A stretch of 64,000 bases of DNA from Thermosediminibacter litoriperuensis (GCF_008124715.1 NZ_VNHO01000002.1:1-64000); one strand, 5' to 3'; numbered from the stretch's first letter, positions 17,982 through 27,243 are shown. The notes: a model not told the origin generated them from the sequence alone. Program-made: numbers and translations.

Positions 17982-18978
17982 GGAAAACCCGGGGGTTTTC
18001 CCTTTCCTTGATTTTTGCCCGGTTTTCCTGGCGCCGATGGCGGGCATCACGGATCTTCCCTTCAGGACCATATGCAGGGAGTTCGGCGCCGATGTGGTGA
18101 TAACCGAAATGGTCAGTACCCGCGGCATATATTACAACGACCCCAAGACCGCGGCGCTCCTGACCGTAGATCCCTGCGAACATCCGGTAGGCGTCCAGCT
18201 CTTCGGCAACGACCCGGAGTTTTTCGTACATGCAGTTAAAAAGATCGAGGACAAACCCTTCGATTTTATAAACATGAATATGGGATGTCCCACTCCCAAG
18301 ATCGTCAAAAACGGCGACGGGTGCGCTCTGATGAAGGAGCCGGAGCTGGCCCAGAGAATAATAGAAGCTACCGCCAAAGCCTCGGACAGGCCGGTGACGG
18401 TGAAGATACGCAAGGGCTGGGACGAGGACCACGTCAACGCCGTGGATTTCTCCAGGATGGCCCAAGAGAGCGGTGCCGCCATGATTATAATCCACGGCAG
18501 GACCAGAGAGCAGTTTTACAGCGGCAGGGCCGATTGGGATATAATAAGAAGGGTGAAAGAGGCGGTGAGCATCCCGGTTATAGGCAACGGCGACGTTTTT
18601 TCGGCCCGCGACGCGGCGGCGATGCTGGAACATACCGGATGCGACGGCGTCATGGTTGGCCGGGGGGCCCTTGGTAACCCCTTTATCTTCCGCGAAATAA
18701 GACACTTTTTAAAGACCGGGGAAAAGCTCCCACCGCCGGCGCTGGAAGAAAAGAAAGAAGTGATTTTCAAACACCTGGATAGGGCACTGGAGTTTCACGG
18801 AGAGCGCATAGGCATCCTTGAAATGAGGAAGCACATAGCCTGGTATCTAAAGGGCCTTCCCCATTCTTCAGTTGTAAAACAGAAAATCCAGCAAAGCAAA
18901 CATGCTGATGAAATAAAATATTTACTGGATGAATATTTTCGAAAGCTTGATCTTGCCGCCGGGCAGGAGGTGATTTAG
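17956..18978 (+). CDS. dusB: tRNA-dihydrouridine synthase (DusB-like)
   Basis: FMN enzyme reducing uridines in the tRNA D-loop. 340 residues with the TIM-barrel start [14 protein letters not shown], the catalytic [15 protein letters not shown] region (Cys near residue 113), [11 protein letters not shown] and the phosphate-binding GNGDVFS and [13 protein letters not shown] loops. It overlaps coaX by 26 nt. GAGGGGCTGAGG lies upstream of the ATG at 17956. The start adds about 20 residues to the usual N-terminus. Confidence 0.93.
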   Translation: MKRTLNRYRENPGVFPFLDFCPVFLAPMAGITDLPFRTICREFGADVVITEMVSTRGIYYNDPKTAALLTVDPCEHPVGVQLFGNDPEFFVHAVKKIEDKPFDFINMNMGCPTPKIVKNGDGCALMKEPELAQRIIEATAKASDRPVTVKIRKGWDEDHVNAVDFSRMAQESGAAMIIIHGRTREQFYSGRADWDIIRRVKEAVSIPVIGNGDVFSARDAAAMLEHTGCDGVMVGRGALGNPFIFREIRHFLKTGEKLPPPALEEKKEVIFKHLDRALEFHGERIGILEMRKHIAWYLKGLPHSSVVKQKIQQSKHADEIKYLLDEYFRKLDLAAGQEVI

Positions 18979-19941
18979 TTGGAAACGTTTGCGCTTCCCA
19001 TCACCAACGGAGTTTTGCCCCGGGCCGATGGCGGGGTAATGCAGGGCCTTTTTCTGGACCCTTACTTTTCAAAGATGCTGGTCCGGGCGGGAGTTGGAAG
19101 CGAAATTTTCCTGTTTCCCATATCCGTTGAAGACAGGGATTTTTACCCGGTAGGCGTGCTGGCCAGAATAGAGGACCTCTGGACCCAGCAGGTCATACCG
19201 GAAAAAAACATCGTCGGGCTTTTTGCCAGGGTATCGGGCAGGGAAAGGTGCAGGGCCGGAGGATTCGAATTCCAGGACGAGGGCCTGGTGGCTTGCGGCG
19301 TAGAGAGGGTCGACTTTAGGGAACTGAGGGTCCTGGGATATCCGGTGATCTGCGGAGCAGGCTGGCGCCCGACCGGTGGCTACACTACCTTCGGCTCCGA
19401 CAAAAAGAGCATAGAGATAACCATTTACGGCTGGGAATACGAGACCGGCAGGGATGTGGCCATAGTGGGCCGCCTGAGCGGGCAGGTGGAACCGGAGCAG
19501 GCCCACACCATAGAGCACGCCATAATCCGGTCTTTAAAAAACTACGCTATTTGCACACCGAAAACCCTGCGGGAGTGTATGAAGAGGGAAACCGAGGAAC
19601 TGAAGTGGTCGGTGGAGGTCGGCATTGCCCACAAGCTGCCGGAGGTTTTCGGTGTGACCAGGAGCGGCGTTTGCGGCAACCCCATGACCCAGATGGCCTC
19701 GATGTATTTGACTGAAGAACTTAAAAAACAGCTCAAAAAAGGCCTCGACATTTTCGAATCGCTGAGTGAGGCCAGGAGGAAGACGGTGTCCCGGCTTACC
19801 CAGGATATGGACATATCCACCGAAAGAGGATTAAGAGCTCTCCAGGGGCTCAAGAAAGGCATGTTTCACGATGATTCCCCCGGAGAGATGAAAAAATTAA
19901 AAGACATACTGAAGAGATTTCCGCAGGACCCATGGCATTAA
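18979..19941 (+). CDS. Conserved protein of unknown function
   Basis: 320 residues, soluble, not recognised. The N-terminal part (residues 1-130) is beta-rich and dense in charged and Val/Gly residues. The middle has a Gly/Thr stretch, WRPTGGYTTFGSD. The C-terminal half is helical with HTIEHAIIRSLKNYAICTPKTL (about 175-196) and a Lys-rich end. TTG start at 18979, directly after the dus stop codon and behind AGGAGGTGA. It leads a group of four genes that share the strand and spacing, so its role may be tied to the acyl-ACP-reductase-like gene three positions on. Confidence 0.75.
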   Translation: METFALPITNGVLPRADGGVMQGLFLDPYFSKMLVRAGVGSEIFLFPISVEDRDFYPVGVLARIEDLWTQQVIPEKNIVGLFARVSGRERCRAGGFEFQDEGLVACGVERVDFRELRVLGYPVICGAGWRPTGGYTTFGSDKKSIEITIYGWEYETGRDVAIVGRLSGQVEPEQAHTIEHAIIRSLKNYAICTPKTLRECMKRETEELKWSVEVGIAHKLPEVFGVTRSGVCGNPMTQMASMYLTEELKKQLKKGLDIFESLSEARRKTVSRLTQDMDISTERGLRALQGLKKGMFHDDSPGEMKKLKDILKRFPQDPWH

Positions 19942-19957
19942 ATATGGGTTCTTTTTT
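19928..19957 (+). terminator. Terminator after the unknown protein gene
   Basis: ACCCAT/ATGGGT stem with a 10-nt loop followed by TCTTTTTT. The left arm is inside the coding end. A TATAAAATATAAT region just after (19980-19992) probably contains a -10 box for the next gene. Confidence 0.65.
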
Positions 19958-20027
19958 ATTGATTTCTTATGCGGGATGTTATAAAATATAATCGATGAGC
20001 ACAAAATTGTGCACAGAAGGTGAAGCC

Positions 20028-20555
20028 ATGGATCTCATTCGTATAGGCGACAAACTCATCAGCCTCACAAAGATAACGGGTACGCTGGAAGAAATGCTGG
20101 CGCTCCGGCAGAAGGGCATGTCCCAGGCCGAGGTGGCCAGAAAATTCGGCATTGACAGGTCGTTCCTTTCAAGGGTTGAAAGCCTGGGAGAGGTCAGGAA
20201 GGGAAGGACCATAGCCCTGGTAGGGTTTCCCCTGAAGAATACCGCCGAAATTGAACGGGTCGCCCGGGAGGAAGGGGTCGATTTCATCCTCCTTATGACC
20301 GACCGGGAGCGGTGGGATTTCGTCTACAAGAAATCGGGTATAGAGCTCATCAATGAAATAATGAACTGGATTTACAGGGTCAGGCAGCACGATGTGGTGA
20401 TAATACTGGGTTCCGACCAGAGGATAAGGCTTTTCAGGGCTCTGCTGGACAACGAGGTTGTGGCTGTTGAGATAGGCAAGTCTCCCATGAAGGACGACGC
20501 TTACGTGGAACCGGAATACCTGAGGGAAATCATAAGAAAGGTAAGGGAGGATTAA
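20028..20555 (+). CDS. HTH-domain protein, probable regulator
   Basis: About 175 residues. An N-terminal helix-turn-helix (GMSQAEVARKFGIDRSFLSR, about residues 28-47) is joined to a C-terminal alpha/beta domain with alternating hydrophobic strands (TIALVGFPL, FILLMTD, VVIILGSD), reminiscent of a Rossmann-like ligand domain. AGAAGGTG indicates the ATG at 20028; an upstream ATG at 19995 is less likely. It sits 3 nt before the next gene, so it is probably co-transcribed and controls or senses the output of this module. Confidence 0.78.
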   Translation: MDLIRIGDKLISLTKITGTLEEMLALRQKGMSQAEVARKFGIDRSFLSRVESLGEVRKGRTIALVGFPLKNTAEIERVAREEGVDFILLMTDRERWDFVYKKSGIELINEIMNWIYRVRQHDVVIILGSDQRIRLFRALLDNEVVAVEIGKSPMKDDAYVEPEYLREIIRKVRED

Positions 20556-20558
20556 ACT

Positions 20559-21461
20559 TTGAAACACGTAATGAGTGTCAGCCTGGGTTCATCTAAAAGA
20601 AACCATAAGGTGAAGATGAATATCCTGGGAGAGGATTTTATAATAGAGCGTGTCGGTACCGACGGAGACAAGAAGAAGGCCATAGAGCTGATCAGGGAAT
20701 ATGACGGTAAGGTTAGCGCTTTCGGCCTCGGCGGCATAGACCTCTACATCTGCGCAGGTAACCGGAGGTACATAATCAAGGACGCCGCCCATCTCGCCAA
20801 TGCCGCTAAAATCTCTCCCGTCGTCGACGGTTCGGGGCTTAAAAACACCCTGGAAAGAAGAGTGATAGAATACCTGCAGAGGGAAAACGTGGTGGAATTC
20901 AAAGGCAAAAAGGTACTGCTGGTTTCAGCCGCTGACCGCTTCGGCATGGCGGAGGCCCTGGAAAAAACCGGCGCCGCAATGACGTACGGCGACCTGATAT
21001 TCGCCCTCAAAATACCCATTCCCCTTCATTCCCTGAAAACCATAGACATCCTGGCGAGGATTGTCGCACCTGTAGTCGCGCGCCTGCCCTTCGAGATGCT
21101 ATATCCTACCGGCGAAAAGCAGGAGAACAGTAAATCCATGTATGGCAGGTTTTTTGAAGAGGCGGACGTAATAGCCGGGGATTTTCATTACATAAAAAGG
21201 TATATGCCCCCGAAAATACCCGGAAAGGTGATAATCACGAATACGGTCACTTCCGAGGACGTTAAAATGCTGGCCGAGAGGGGCGCCTCCATGCTCGTAA
21301 CGACCACTCCGGAACTGGAGGGCAGGTCCTTCGGCACCAACGTGATGGAGGCGGTGCTCGTATCCCTTTCCCAAAAGCCGTATAAAGAATTGACTCCGCG
21401 GGATTACGAAGAGCTTCTGGATAAACTAGCATTTCTTCCCCGGATAGAAAAATTAAACTGA
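20559..21461 (+). CDS. Uncharacterised protein of the acyl-reductase-like module
   Basis: 300 residues, soluble. Homologues are sometimes labelled quinate 5-dehydrogenase, but I see no evidence for that activity. Central alpha/beta part with KKVLLVSAADRFGMAEAL (about 109-126) and a second part with KVIITNTVTSEDVKMLAERG. TTG start at 20559 after AAGGGAGG. It is wedged between the HTH gene and the reductase-like gene, 18 nt from the latter, so a shared pathway is likely. Confidence 0.7.
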   Translation: MKHVMSVSLGSSKRNHKVKMNILGEDFIIERVGTDGDKKKAIELIREYDGKVSAFGLGGIDLYICAGNRRYIIKDAAHLANAAKISPVVDGSGLKNTLERRVIEYLQRENVVEFKGKKVLLVSAADRFGMAEALEKTGAAMTYGDLIFALKIPIPLHSLKTIDILARIVAPVVARLPFEMLYPTGEKQENSKSMYGRFFEEADVIAGDFHYIKRYMPPKIPGKVIITNTVTSEDVKMLAERGASMLVTTTPELEGRSFGTNVMEAVLVSLSQKPYKELTPRDYEELLDKLAFLPRIEKLN

Positions 21462-21479
21462 ACTATGAGGTGTTGAAAA

Positions 21480-22574
21480 ATGGACAGTTTCGCGTTTATA
21501 ATCCACCCTATAGATACCTACGATGTGGCCAGAAAATTCAAATTCATGAAGACATGGCCCGAAAAAGTTATAGAGGGAGTGATGAAGTACCTCCCTCCGG
21601 TAAAAGTATCCCACATAACGGGGGTCAGGTCTCCCCACAACGAGGTGGAGGGCTGGTTTGTGGCATGTCCCCTCACAACCAGGCAGATGATGACCCTGCC
21701 TGAAGAATTCGTAATCAAAAAGATAATTAAAGCCGGTAAGCTGGCGGAAAAACTGGGGGCGAAAATAGTGGGACTGGGCGCCTTTACGTCGGTGGTGGGC
21801 GACGCCGGCATAACCATATCGAGGAACTTAAACATTCCGGTTACTACGGGCAACAGCTATACGGTTGCCACCGCCGTCGAGGGTGCAGTGAAAGCCGCTG
21901 CTATAATGGGCAAGGACATAAAAGACGCCGAGGTGGTGGTGATCGGCGCCACGGGTTCCATAGGCAAGGTATGCGCCGAGATCCTGGCGAGGGATGCCAG
22001 ATATCTCACACTGGTCGCCAGGAATACCCAGAAGCTCGAGAGCATAGCCGAAAAGATACTGCGCGAAACAGGACTTTCGGTGAGGATCACCTCAAACGTG
22101 AAGAACGCCCTGAAGAGGGCCGACGTGATAATCACGGTCACGAGTAGTGTGGATACGGTGATAGACGCCGAAGACCTGAAACCCGGAGCGGTGGTCTGCG
22201 ATGTGGCCAGGCCCAGAGACGTTTCCAAGGAAGTGGCGGAAAAGCGCGACGACGTGCTCATAATCGAAGGCGGGGTTGTGGAAGTACCCGGAGACGTGAA
22301 CTTTAACTTTAATTTCGGATTCGAGCCGAAGACCAGCTACGCCTGCATGGCCGAGACCATGATATTGGCGCTGGAGCGGCGGTACGAGTGCTTTACCCTG
22401 GGCCGGGACCTGACGGTGGAGCAGGTGGAAGAGATTACAAGACTTGCAAAAAAGCACGGATTCAAGCTGGCCGGATTCAGGAGCTTCGAGCGGCCGGTGA
22501 CACAGGAACAAATAGAGAGGATAAAGGAAAACGCCAGAAAGAATCTTGCAAAGTGGGACAGCAAGGTCATATAA
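21480..22574 (+). CDS. Long-chain acyl-ACP reductase-like oxidoreductase
   Basis: 364 residues. The order of motifs follows cyanobacterial acyl-ACP reductase (AAR): LGAFTSVVGDAG, then PVTTGNSYTVATAVEGA, the NADPH-binding VVVIGATGSIGKVCAEIL (about 151-168), EGGVVEVPGDVNF, and SYACMAETMIL, in which Cys289 lines up with the AAR catalytic Cys (C294 in Synechococcus elongatus). AAR makes fatty aldehyde from acyl-ACP. Databases often call such proteins shikimate/quinate dehydrogenases. The physiological product in a non-photosynthetic Firmicute is unknown. ATG after GAGGTG. Confidence 0.75.
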   Translation: MDSFAFIIHPIDTYDVARKFKFMKTWPEKVIEGVMKYLPPVKVSHITGVRSPHNEVEGWFVACPLTTRQMMTLPEEFVIKKIIKAGKLAEKLGAKIVGLGAFTSVVGDAGITISRNLNIPVTTGNSYTVATAVEGAVKAAAIMGKDIKDAEVVVIGATGSIGKVCAEILARDARYLTLVARNTQKLESIAEKILRETGLSVRITSNVKNALKRADVIITVTSSVDTVIDAEDLKPGAVVCDVARPRDVSKEVAEKRDDVLIIEGGVVEVPGDVNFNFNFGFEPKTSYACMAETMILALERRYECFTLGRDLTVEQVEEITRLAKKHGFKLAGFRSFERPVTQEQIERIKENARKNLAKWDSKVI

Positions 22575-22608
22575 AAAAGGGCGCTATTACGGAGCCCTTT
22601 TTTTTTTA
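22575..22608 (+). terminator. Terminator after the acyl-reductase-like gene
   Basis: AAAAGGGC/GCCCTTTT stem followed by a run of T, directly after the stop codon. Confidence 0.88.
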
Positions 22609-22641
22609 ACTAAAAAAATTACACCGGGCAGAATAAAATGG

Positions 22642-22821
22642 TATAATATGGTTAAAACATTTTTGTCATTGATGAGTCTATTATGGAAATACTTGATTAT
22701 GAAGCCTTAAGGGTGTTCTTCCAGGAACGGGGGAAAATCCGCCTGCTGGGGATCCCCCAACCGCAAGGGCGGAATAAAAATACCCCAGCCCCGGGCTGAG
22801 CCCGGGCAAAGAAGGCCTGTC
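22642..22821 (+). promoter_or_regulatory. Leader region of the AmmeMemoRadiSam genes
   Basis: A TATAAT at 22642-22647 (poor -35) would give a leader of about 165 nt. It contains several compact palindromes: GGGGATCCCCC (22748-22758) and CCCGGGCT/AGCCCGGG (22790-22806), just before a weak AAGAAGG ribosome-binding site. I recognise no riboswitch class. A 38-codon frame at 22683-22799 has no Shine-Dalgarno. Confidence 0.35.
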
Positions 22822-24219
22822 ATGGGTATAGTTGGTTGTTACCTGATGCCCCACCCCCCGATAATGATCCCCGAAGTGGGTAAGGATGAAGCGCGGAAAG
22901 TCAACACGTCCATTGAGGCGGCCCATGAAGTGGGAAGGGAAATCCGGGACTTAAAGCCGGATACCCTGGTGCTGATTTCACCCCACGGCCCGATTTTTCA
23001 GGATGCCGTTTGCATCTATGACTTTCCCTTAAAGGGAAGTTTCGCCTCCTTCGGAGCTCCGGAGGTAAGGCTCGAATTTGAATCCGACGAGGAGCTCAAG
23101 AAGGAGATTCTCGAAAGGGCCGGCAGGACCGGAGTTCCGGCGGTAAAGTCCAGCAGCGTGCGCCTTTCACGTTACGGGGTGAAGGAAGAACTGGACCATG
23201 GCGTGCTTGTCCCGCTTTACTTCATAACTCAGTATGCGAAGGGTTTTAAACTGCTTCCCCTGGCCTTCGGGATGCTGCCCTACGAGGACCTTTACGCCTT
23301 CGGCCGTGTGATTCGCGAATCCGCCGGCGCTCTGGGGAAGAGGGTGGTGGTAGTGGCCAGCGGCGACCTCTCCCACAGGCTAACTCCCGGCGCTCCGGCA
23401 GGTTACAGCCCTCAGGGCAGAGTGTTCGACGAAAAGCTGGTTTCTATCCTGGAAAGTTTCGACATCGGAGCTTTATACGGTCTAGACCCGGTGCTGGCCA
23501 AAAAGGCGGGGGAGTGCGGCTTGAGGTCCATATGGATAATGCTGGGCGCGCTGGACGGTTTCAGCGTGGATTCCAGGGTCCTGTCCTACGAAGGCCCCTT
23601 CGGAGTAGGATACTGCGTTGCCCGGTTCCGGCCTGAGGGTGAAGGCAAAAGCTGGCTGGAAAGACTGTATAACAGGAGGGCGGAAAAGATTAAAATGCGC
23701 CGGGAAAAGGAGGATTCCTACGTAAAGCTGGCCCGCCGGAGCCTGGAGACTTACGTCAAGACCGGCAGGGTAATGGATGTCCCCGGGAACCTGCCCCGGG
23801 AGATGCTCGAGCAAAGAGCCGGAGTTTTCGTTTCAATAAAAAAACACGGTCAGCTCCGGGGGTGTATCGGAACCATCATGCCAACCAGGAGGAATATAGC
23901 CGAGGAGATCATAAAAAACGCCATCAGCGCCGGATGCGAGGACCCCAGGTTCTTCCCGGTGGAGCCGGAGGAACTACCGGAGCTCACGTACTCGGTAGAC
24001 GTGCTTACTCCTCCGGAGCCTATCGATTCGCCGGATAAGCTGGACCCCAAAAAATACGGCGTTATCGTGAAAAGGGGAAACAGAACCGGGCTTTTGCTGC
24101 CCGACCTGGAGGGCATCGATACCGTTGAAGAACAGATAAACATAGCCCTGAGGAAGGCGGGCATAAGGCCCGGCGAGGGGTACGAACTTTTCAGGTTTGA
24201 GGTCATACGGCACCATTAA
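22822..24219 (+). CDS. AmmeMemoRadiSam system protein, Memo-AMMECR1 fusion
   Basis: 465 residues joining two conserved domains. Residues 1-265 are a Memo domain, of the class III extradiol dioxygenase fold, with [13 protein letters not shown] and the SPHGP and SGDLSH motifs that place potential metal-ligand His residues. Residues 290-465 are an AMMECR1 domain with the hallmark LRGCIGT near residue 345. In other genomes these are two genes next to a radical SAM gene; here they are fused and the radical SAM gene follows after 21 nt. The reaction is unknown. ATG at 22822. Confidence 0.92.
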   Translation: MGIVGCYLMPHPPIMIPEVGKDEARKVNTSIEAAHEVGREIRDLKPDTLVLISPHGPIFQDAVCIYDFPLKGSFASFGAPEVRLEFESDEELKKEILERAGRTGVPAVKSSSVRLSRYGVKEELDHGVLVPLYFITQYAKGFKLLPLAFGMLPYEDLYAFGRVIRESAGALGKRVVVVASGDLSHRLTPGAPAGYSPQGRVFDEKLVSILESFDIGALYGLDPVLAKKAGECGLRSIWIMLGALDGFSVDSRVLSYEGPFGVGYCVARFRPEGEGKSWLERLYNRRAEKIKMRREKEDSYVKLARRSLETYVKTGRVMDVPGNLPREMLEQRAGVFVSIKKHGQLRGCIGTIMPTRRNIAEEIIKNAISAGCEDPRFFPVEPEELPELTYSVDVLTPPEPIDSPDKLDPKKYGVIVKRGNRTGLLLPDLEGIDTVEEQINIALRKAGIRPGEGYELFRFEVIRHH

Positions 24220-24240
24220 AAGATCAAGGGGTGTTGAGCC

Positions 24241-25254
24241 GTGACTCATCCGGTTGATTCGGGAACAAAAAAAGAAGCCATGTATCACGAGAAAATGGGT
24301 GACGGACACGTTCAATGCTTTCTCTGCCCCCACCACTGCAGGATTTCACAGGGAAGGTCGGGCATATGCAGGGTGAGGAAAAACATCGAAGGCAGGCTTT
24401 ATTCGATGAACTACGGCAGGATATCCTCCTGGGGCATGGACCCGATAGAGAAAAAGCCCCTCTATCACTTTTACCCGGGGAGCTGGATTTTTTCGGTAGG
24501 TAGCTTCGGTTGCAACTTCCGGTGCAAGTTCTGCCAGAACTGGCAGATTGCACAGGTGGAAGAGGTTCCTACCGAAGAGGTTTCGGCCGAACACCTCGTG
24601 GAAGTAGCGAAGAAAGAGGCCGGGAATATCGGTATAGCCTATACCTACAACGAGCCGTCCATATGGTACGAGTACGTGTACGAGTGCGCAATGCTCGCAA
24701 AAAGAGAAGGGCTGAAAAACGTGCTGGTCACCAACGGATTTATAGAGAAAGAGCCGCTGGAGCAACTGCTTCCCTATGTGGACGCCATGAACATCGACGT
24801 CAAGGCTTACACCGAAGATTTCTACAGGGACCTGGCCGCGGGGAGCCTTTCGGCGGTCAAGCGGACTGTTGAGCGGGCACAGGAGGTCTGCCACGTGGAG
24901 ATAACCACCCTGCTCATCCCCGGGCTCAACGACCGCGATGAAGAAATAGAAGCCCTGGCCCGCTGGCTTTCTTCAATCCGGCGGGATATCCCGCTGCACC
25001 TTACGCGGTATTTCCCCAATTACAGGATGGACCTGCCTCCAACCCCCGTGAGCACCCTGAAAAGGGCCAGGGAGACAGCCTCGAAGTACCTGGACTACGT
25101 TTATACCGGCAACGTGGCCGATGAGGAGGGCAGCAACACCTACTGTCCCCGGTGCGGGGAAGCCGTTATACGGCGGTATAACTACAGGGTGCAGGTTGAA
25201 ATGCGCGGCGGTAAATGCGGAAAGTGCGGCGGCGAAATTTCTGTGGTGAACTGA
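24241..25254 (+). CDS. amrS: AmmeMemoRadiSam system radical SAM enzyme
   Basis: 337 residues. The cluster motif is CNFRCKFC (Cx3Cx2C, near residue 91) in a pyruvate-formate-lyase-activase-like fold. An N-terminal Cys-rich stretch (CFLCPHHC) and a C-terminal CPRCG...CGKCGG zinc-ribbon-like motif (about 302-330) are typical of this family. GTG start at 24241 after AAGGGGTG. Direct association with the Memo-AMMECR1 fusion gives the full three-domain system. Confidence 0.92.
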   Translation: MTHPVDSGTKKEAMYHEKMGDGHVQCFLCPHHCRISQGRSGICRVRKNIEGRLYSMNYGRISSWGMDPIEKKPLYHFYPGSWIFSVGSFGCNFRCKFCQNWQIAQVEEVPTEEVSAEHLVEVAKKEAGNIGIAYTYNEPSIWYEYVYECAMLAKREGLKNVLVTNGFIEKEPLEQLLPYVDAMNIDVKAYTEDFYRDLAAGSLSAVKRTVERAQEVCHVEITTLLIPGLNDRDEEIEALARWLSSIRRDIPLHLTRYFPNYRMDLPPTPVSTLKRARETASKYLDYVYTGNVADEEGSNTYCPRCGEAVIRRYNYRVQVEMRGGKCGKCGGEISVVN

Positions 25255-25287
25255 ACTTCCCCTCCAGCCTTCAGAAGGAGATGGAAT

Positions 25288-26460
25288 ATGATTCTGGAAA
25301 GACTGGCCGAAAAATTATTTTCTGGCACGGGAAAAGACGAGGAAAAGGCTCGCAGGAACGCATACGCAATGTTGAGCGGCGTTGTCGGAATAGCCGTAAA
25401 TGCACTGCTTTTTGCGCTAAAGTTCACCGTGGGACGGATAACGAACAGCATAGCCGTCTCCGCCGATGCCTTCAACAACCTGGGCGATATAGGCTCTTCG
25501 GTAGTGACGATAATAGGATTTAAAGTCGCTGCCAGACCTCCCGATAGGGAACATCCCTTCGGTCACGGAAGAATCGAGTATATAACAAGCCTTATAATAT
25601 CTATTATCGTAATACTTATGGGTTTTGAACTGATGAGGGACTCCATCGGCAGGGTGCTGAATCCGGAAACCGTCGAGTTCAGTCCGGTATCCCTTATAAT
25701 TCTCCTTTTTACTGTTGCGGCTAAACTGTGGCTTGGCAAATTCACCGGCAGGCTGGCGGAAAAGATCGACTCCAGAGCCCTGGACGCCAGTTCCTTTGAC
25801 AGTTACGGGGACGTCATATCGACTTCCACGGCGACACTGGGTCTCTTGCTTTCGAGATTCACGACCCTTCCCCTGGACGGGTACCTGGGAATTCTGGTTT
25901 CCCTTTTCATAATGTATTCGGGCTACAACCTGGTTATGGAATCGGTGGACCTCTTGATAGGAGGACGGCCTGATCCGGAATTAGTGGAGGAAATAAAGCG
26001 GCGGATACTGTCGTATGAGGGGATAATAGGAGTTCACGATCTTATGGTGCACAACTACGGCCCGGGCAGGTGCGTAGTATCGCTGCACGCCGAAGTTCCC
26101 GAAAACATGTCGGCGATGAAGGCCCACGACATCATAGATACCGCCGAGAGGGAACTCTCGGAAGAACTGGGTGTGTTCCTCACGATTCACATGGACCCGG
26201 TCAGCGTAGACGACGAAGAGGTCGAAAGGACCAGAAGAGATATCGAAAAGGTGCTCCGGGAATTTCCTGAGGTACTCTCGATCCACGACCTGAGGGTGGT
26301 CGGTTCGGGCAGCAGGAAGAATGTGATCTTCGATGCGGTGGTATCCGGCGATGTGGGGGAGCAGGAGGAGAAAACCCTGAAACGGAGGCTTGCGAAAAGA
26401 ATAAAGGAAGCTTATCCGGGGTATAATCCTGTGATAATAATCGACAGGCAGTATGTGTAA
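25288..26460 (+). CDS. Cation diffusion facilitator family transporter
   Basis: Exports divalent metal from the cytoplasm in exchange for protons. 390 residues: six membrane helices, then an extended cytoplasmic region with two ferredoxin-like copies (about 205-290 and 300-385), longer than the usual 300 residues. Metal-site segments are FNNLGD in helix 2 and DSYGD in helix 5, that is N-D/D-D, closer to manganese-type CDFs than to the zinc H-D type (inference). ATG after AGAAGGAG. It is 33 nt behind amrS and may share its transcript. Confidence 0.9.
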   Translation: MILERLAEKLFSGTGKDEEKARRNAYAMLSGVVGIAVNALLFALKFTVGRITNSIAVSADAFNNLGDIGSSVVTIIGFKVAARPPDREHPFGHGRIEYITSLIISIIVILMGFELMRDSIGRVLNPETVEFSPVSLIILLFTVAAKLWLGKFTGRLAEKIDSRALDASSFDSYGDVISTSTATLGLLLSRFTTLPLDGYLGILVSLFIMYSGYNLVMESVDLLIGGRPDPELVEEIKRRILSYEGIIGVHDLMVHNYGPGRCVVSLHAEVPENMSAMKAHDIIDTAERELSEELGVFLTIHMDPVSVDDEEVERTRRDIEKVLREFPEVLSIHDLRVVGSGSRKNVIFDAVVSGDVGEQEEKTLKRRLAKRIKEAYPGYNPVIIIDRQYV

Positions 26461-26468
26461 CTACGCGA

Positions 26469-26535
26469 TTTCTCTTTTACTTTTTAGCCGGATTCCTCTT
26501 CGCTGCACACTTTGCTTAAAAAGTATAGAGAGAAA
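26469..26535 (+). repeat. Imperfect inverted repeat between CDF and DUF2225 genes
   Basis: TTTCTCTTTTACTTTTTA (26469-26486) pairs imperfectly with TAAAAAGTATAGAGAGAAA (26517-26535), leaving a 30-nt loop. The right arm touches the next ribosome-binding site, so it could modulate translation; there is no T-run. Confidence 0.4.
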
Positions 26536-26547
26536 AAGGTGAGATAA

Positions 26548-27240
26548 ATGCAGGTGGAAAGGCTCTTATACCAAAAAGAAGAAGAATGTCCCATTTGCGG
26601 TACAAAATTTATGTCAGCAAGGGTTAGACATTCTAAATTGCACAAAAAGTGCAATGACACCGATTTTTTAATGCACTACGAAGAAAATTTCTATCCTTTT
26701 TTTTACGATGTAACGATATGCTCCGAATGCGGGTATGCGGCTTTTGAGAGTATTTTCCGCCAAATAGGTCACAAAGAGAAGGAGAAAGTAAAGGAAGAAC
26801 TGAAGAAGGTAAGGTGGGGGGGCCGCATACCTTTAGAGCGTTCCCTCTCGACTGCCGAACTGGTATATAAAATGGGGATATACACTGCACAGGCGAAGAA
26901 TGAGAAGGCGAGCGTAATGGCGCAGCTATGCCACAGGCTGGCCTGGGTGTACAGGATAATGGGCAACATAGAGGAAGAAAATAAATTTCTCGAACACGCC
27001 GTTCGTTTTTACGAAATGGCGGCTGAAAGGGAAAGGATACAGAACGAAGCCAAGCAATTTTACCTCATCGGCGAGCTGAACAGAATGCTGGGTAAGGAAG
27101 AACGCGCGGTAAAATGGCTTCAGATAGTGATAATGGACAGGTCTTTACCGGAAAATAACGTAATAAAGGAGATGGCCAGGCAAAGCTGGGAGAAGGTGCG
27201 GGCGAAGGCGAAACAAAATAACCACACATTTTCACCGTAA
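26548..27240 (+). CDS. DUF2225 family protein
   Basis: 230 residues. The N-terminal zinc-ribbon-like part has CPICGTKF (residues 14-21) and a second CSECGYAA pair (about 58-65), as in DUF2225 proteins. The C-terminal two thirds are helical and look TPR-like (AEERERIQNEAKQFYLIGEL type repeats). Function unknown; a role in protein-protein interactions is plausible. ATG after AAAGGTGAG. Confidence 0.82.
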   Translation: MQVERLLYQKEEECPICGTKFMSARVRHSKLHKKCNDTDFLMHYEENFYPFFYDVTICSECGYAAFESIFRQIGHKEKEKVKEELKKVRWGGRIPLERSLSTAELVYKMGIYTAQAKNEKASVMAQLCHRLAWVYRIMGNIEEENKFLEHAVRFYEMAAERERIQNEAKQFYLIGELNRMLGKEERAVKWLQIVIMDRSLPENNVIKEMARQSWEKVRAKAKQNNHTFSP

Positions 27241-27243
27241 CCC

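Noticed and set aside
21480-22574. Annotation as shikimate/quinate 5-dehydrogenase
   Set aside because: The nucleotide fold is shared, but the overall motif order and the SYACMAE Cys match acyl-ACP reductase; no shikimate-binding motif recognised.
22683-22799. 38-codon frame in the leader of the Memo-AMMECR1 gene
   Set aside because: No Shine-Dalgarno and composition dominated by palindromes; kept only as part of the leader.
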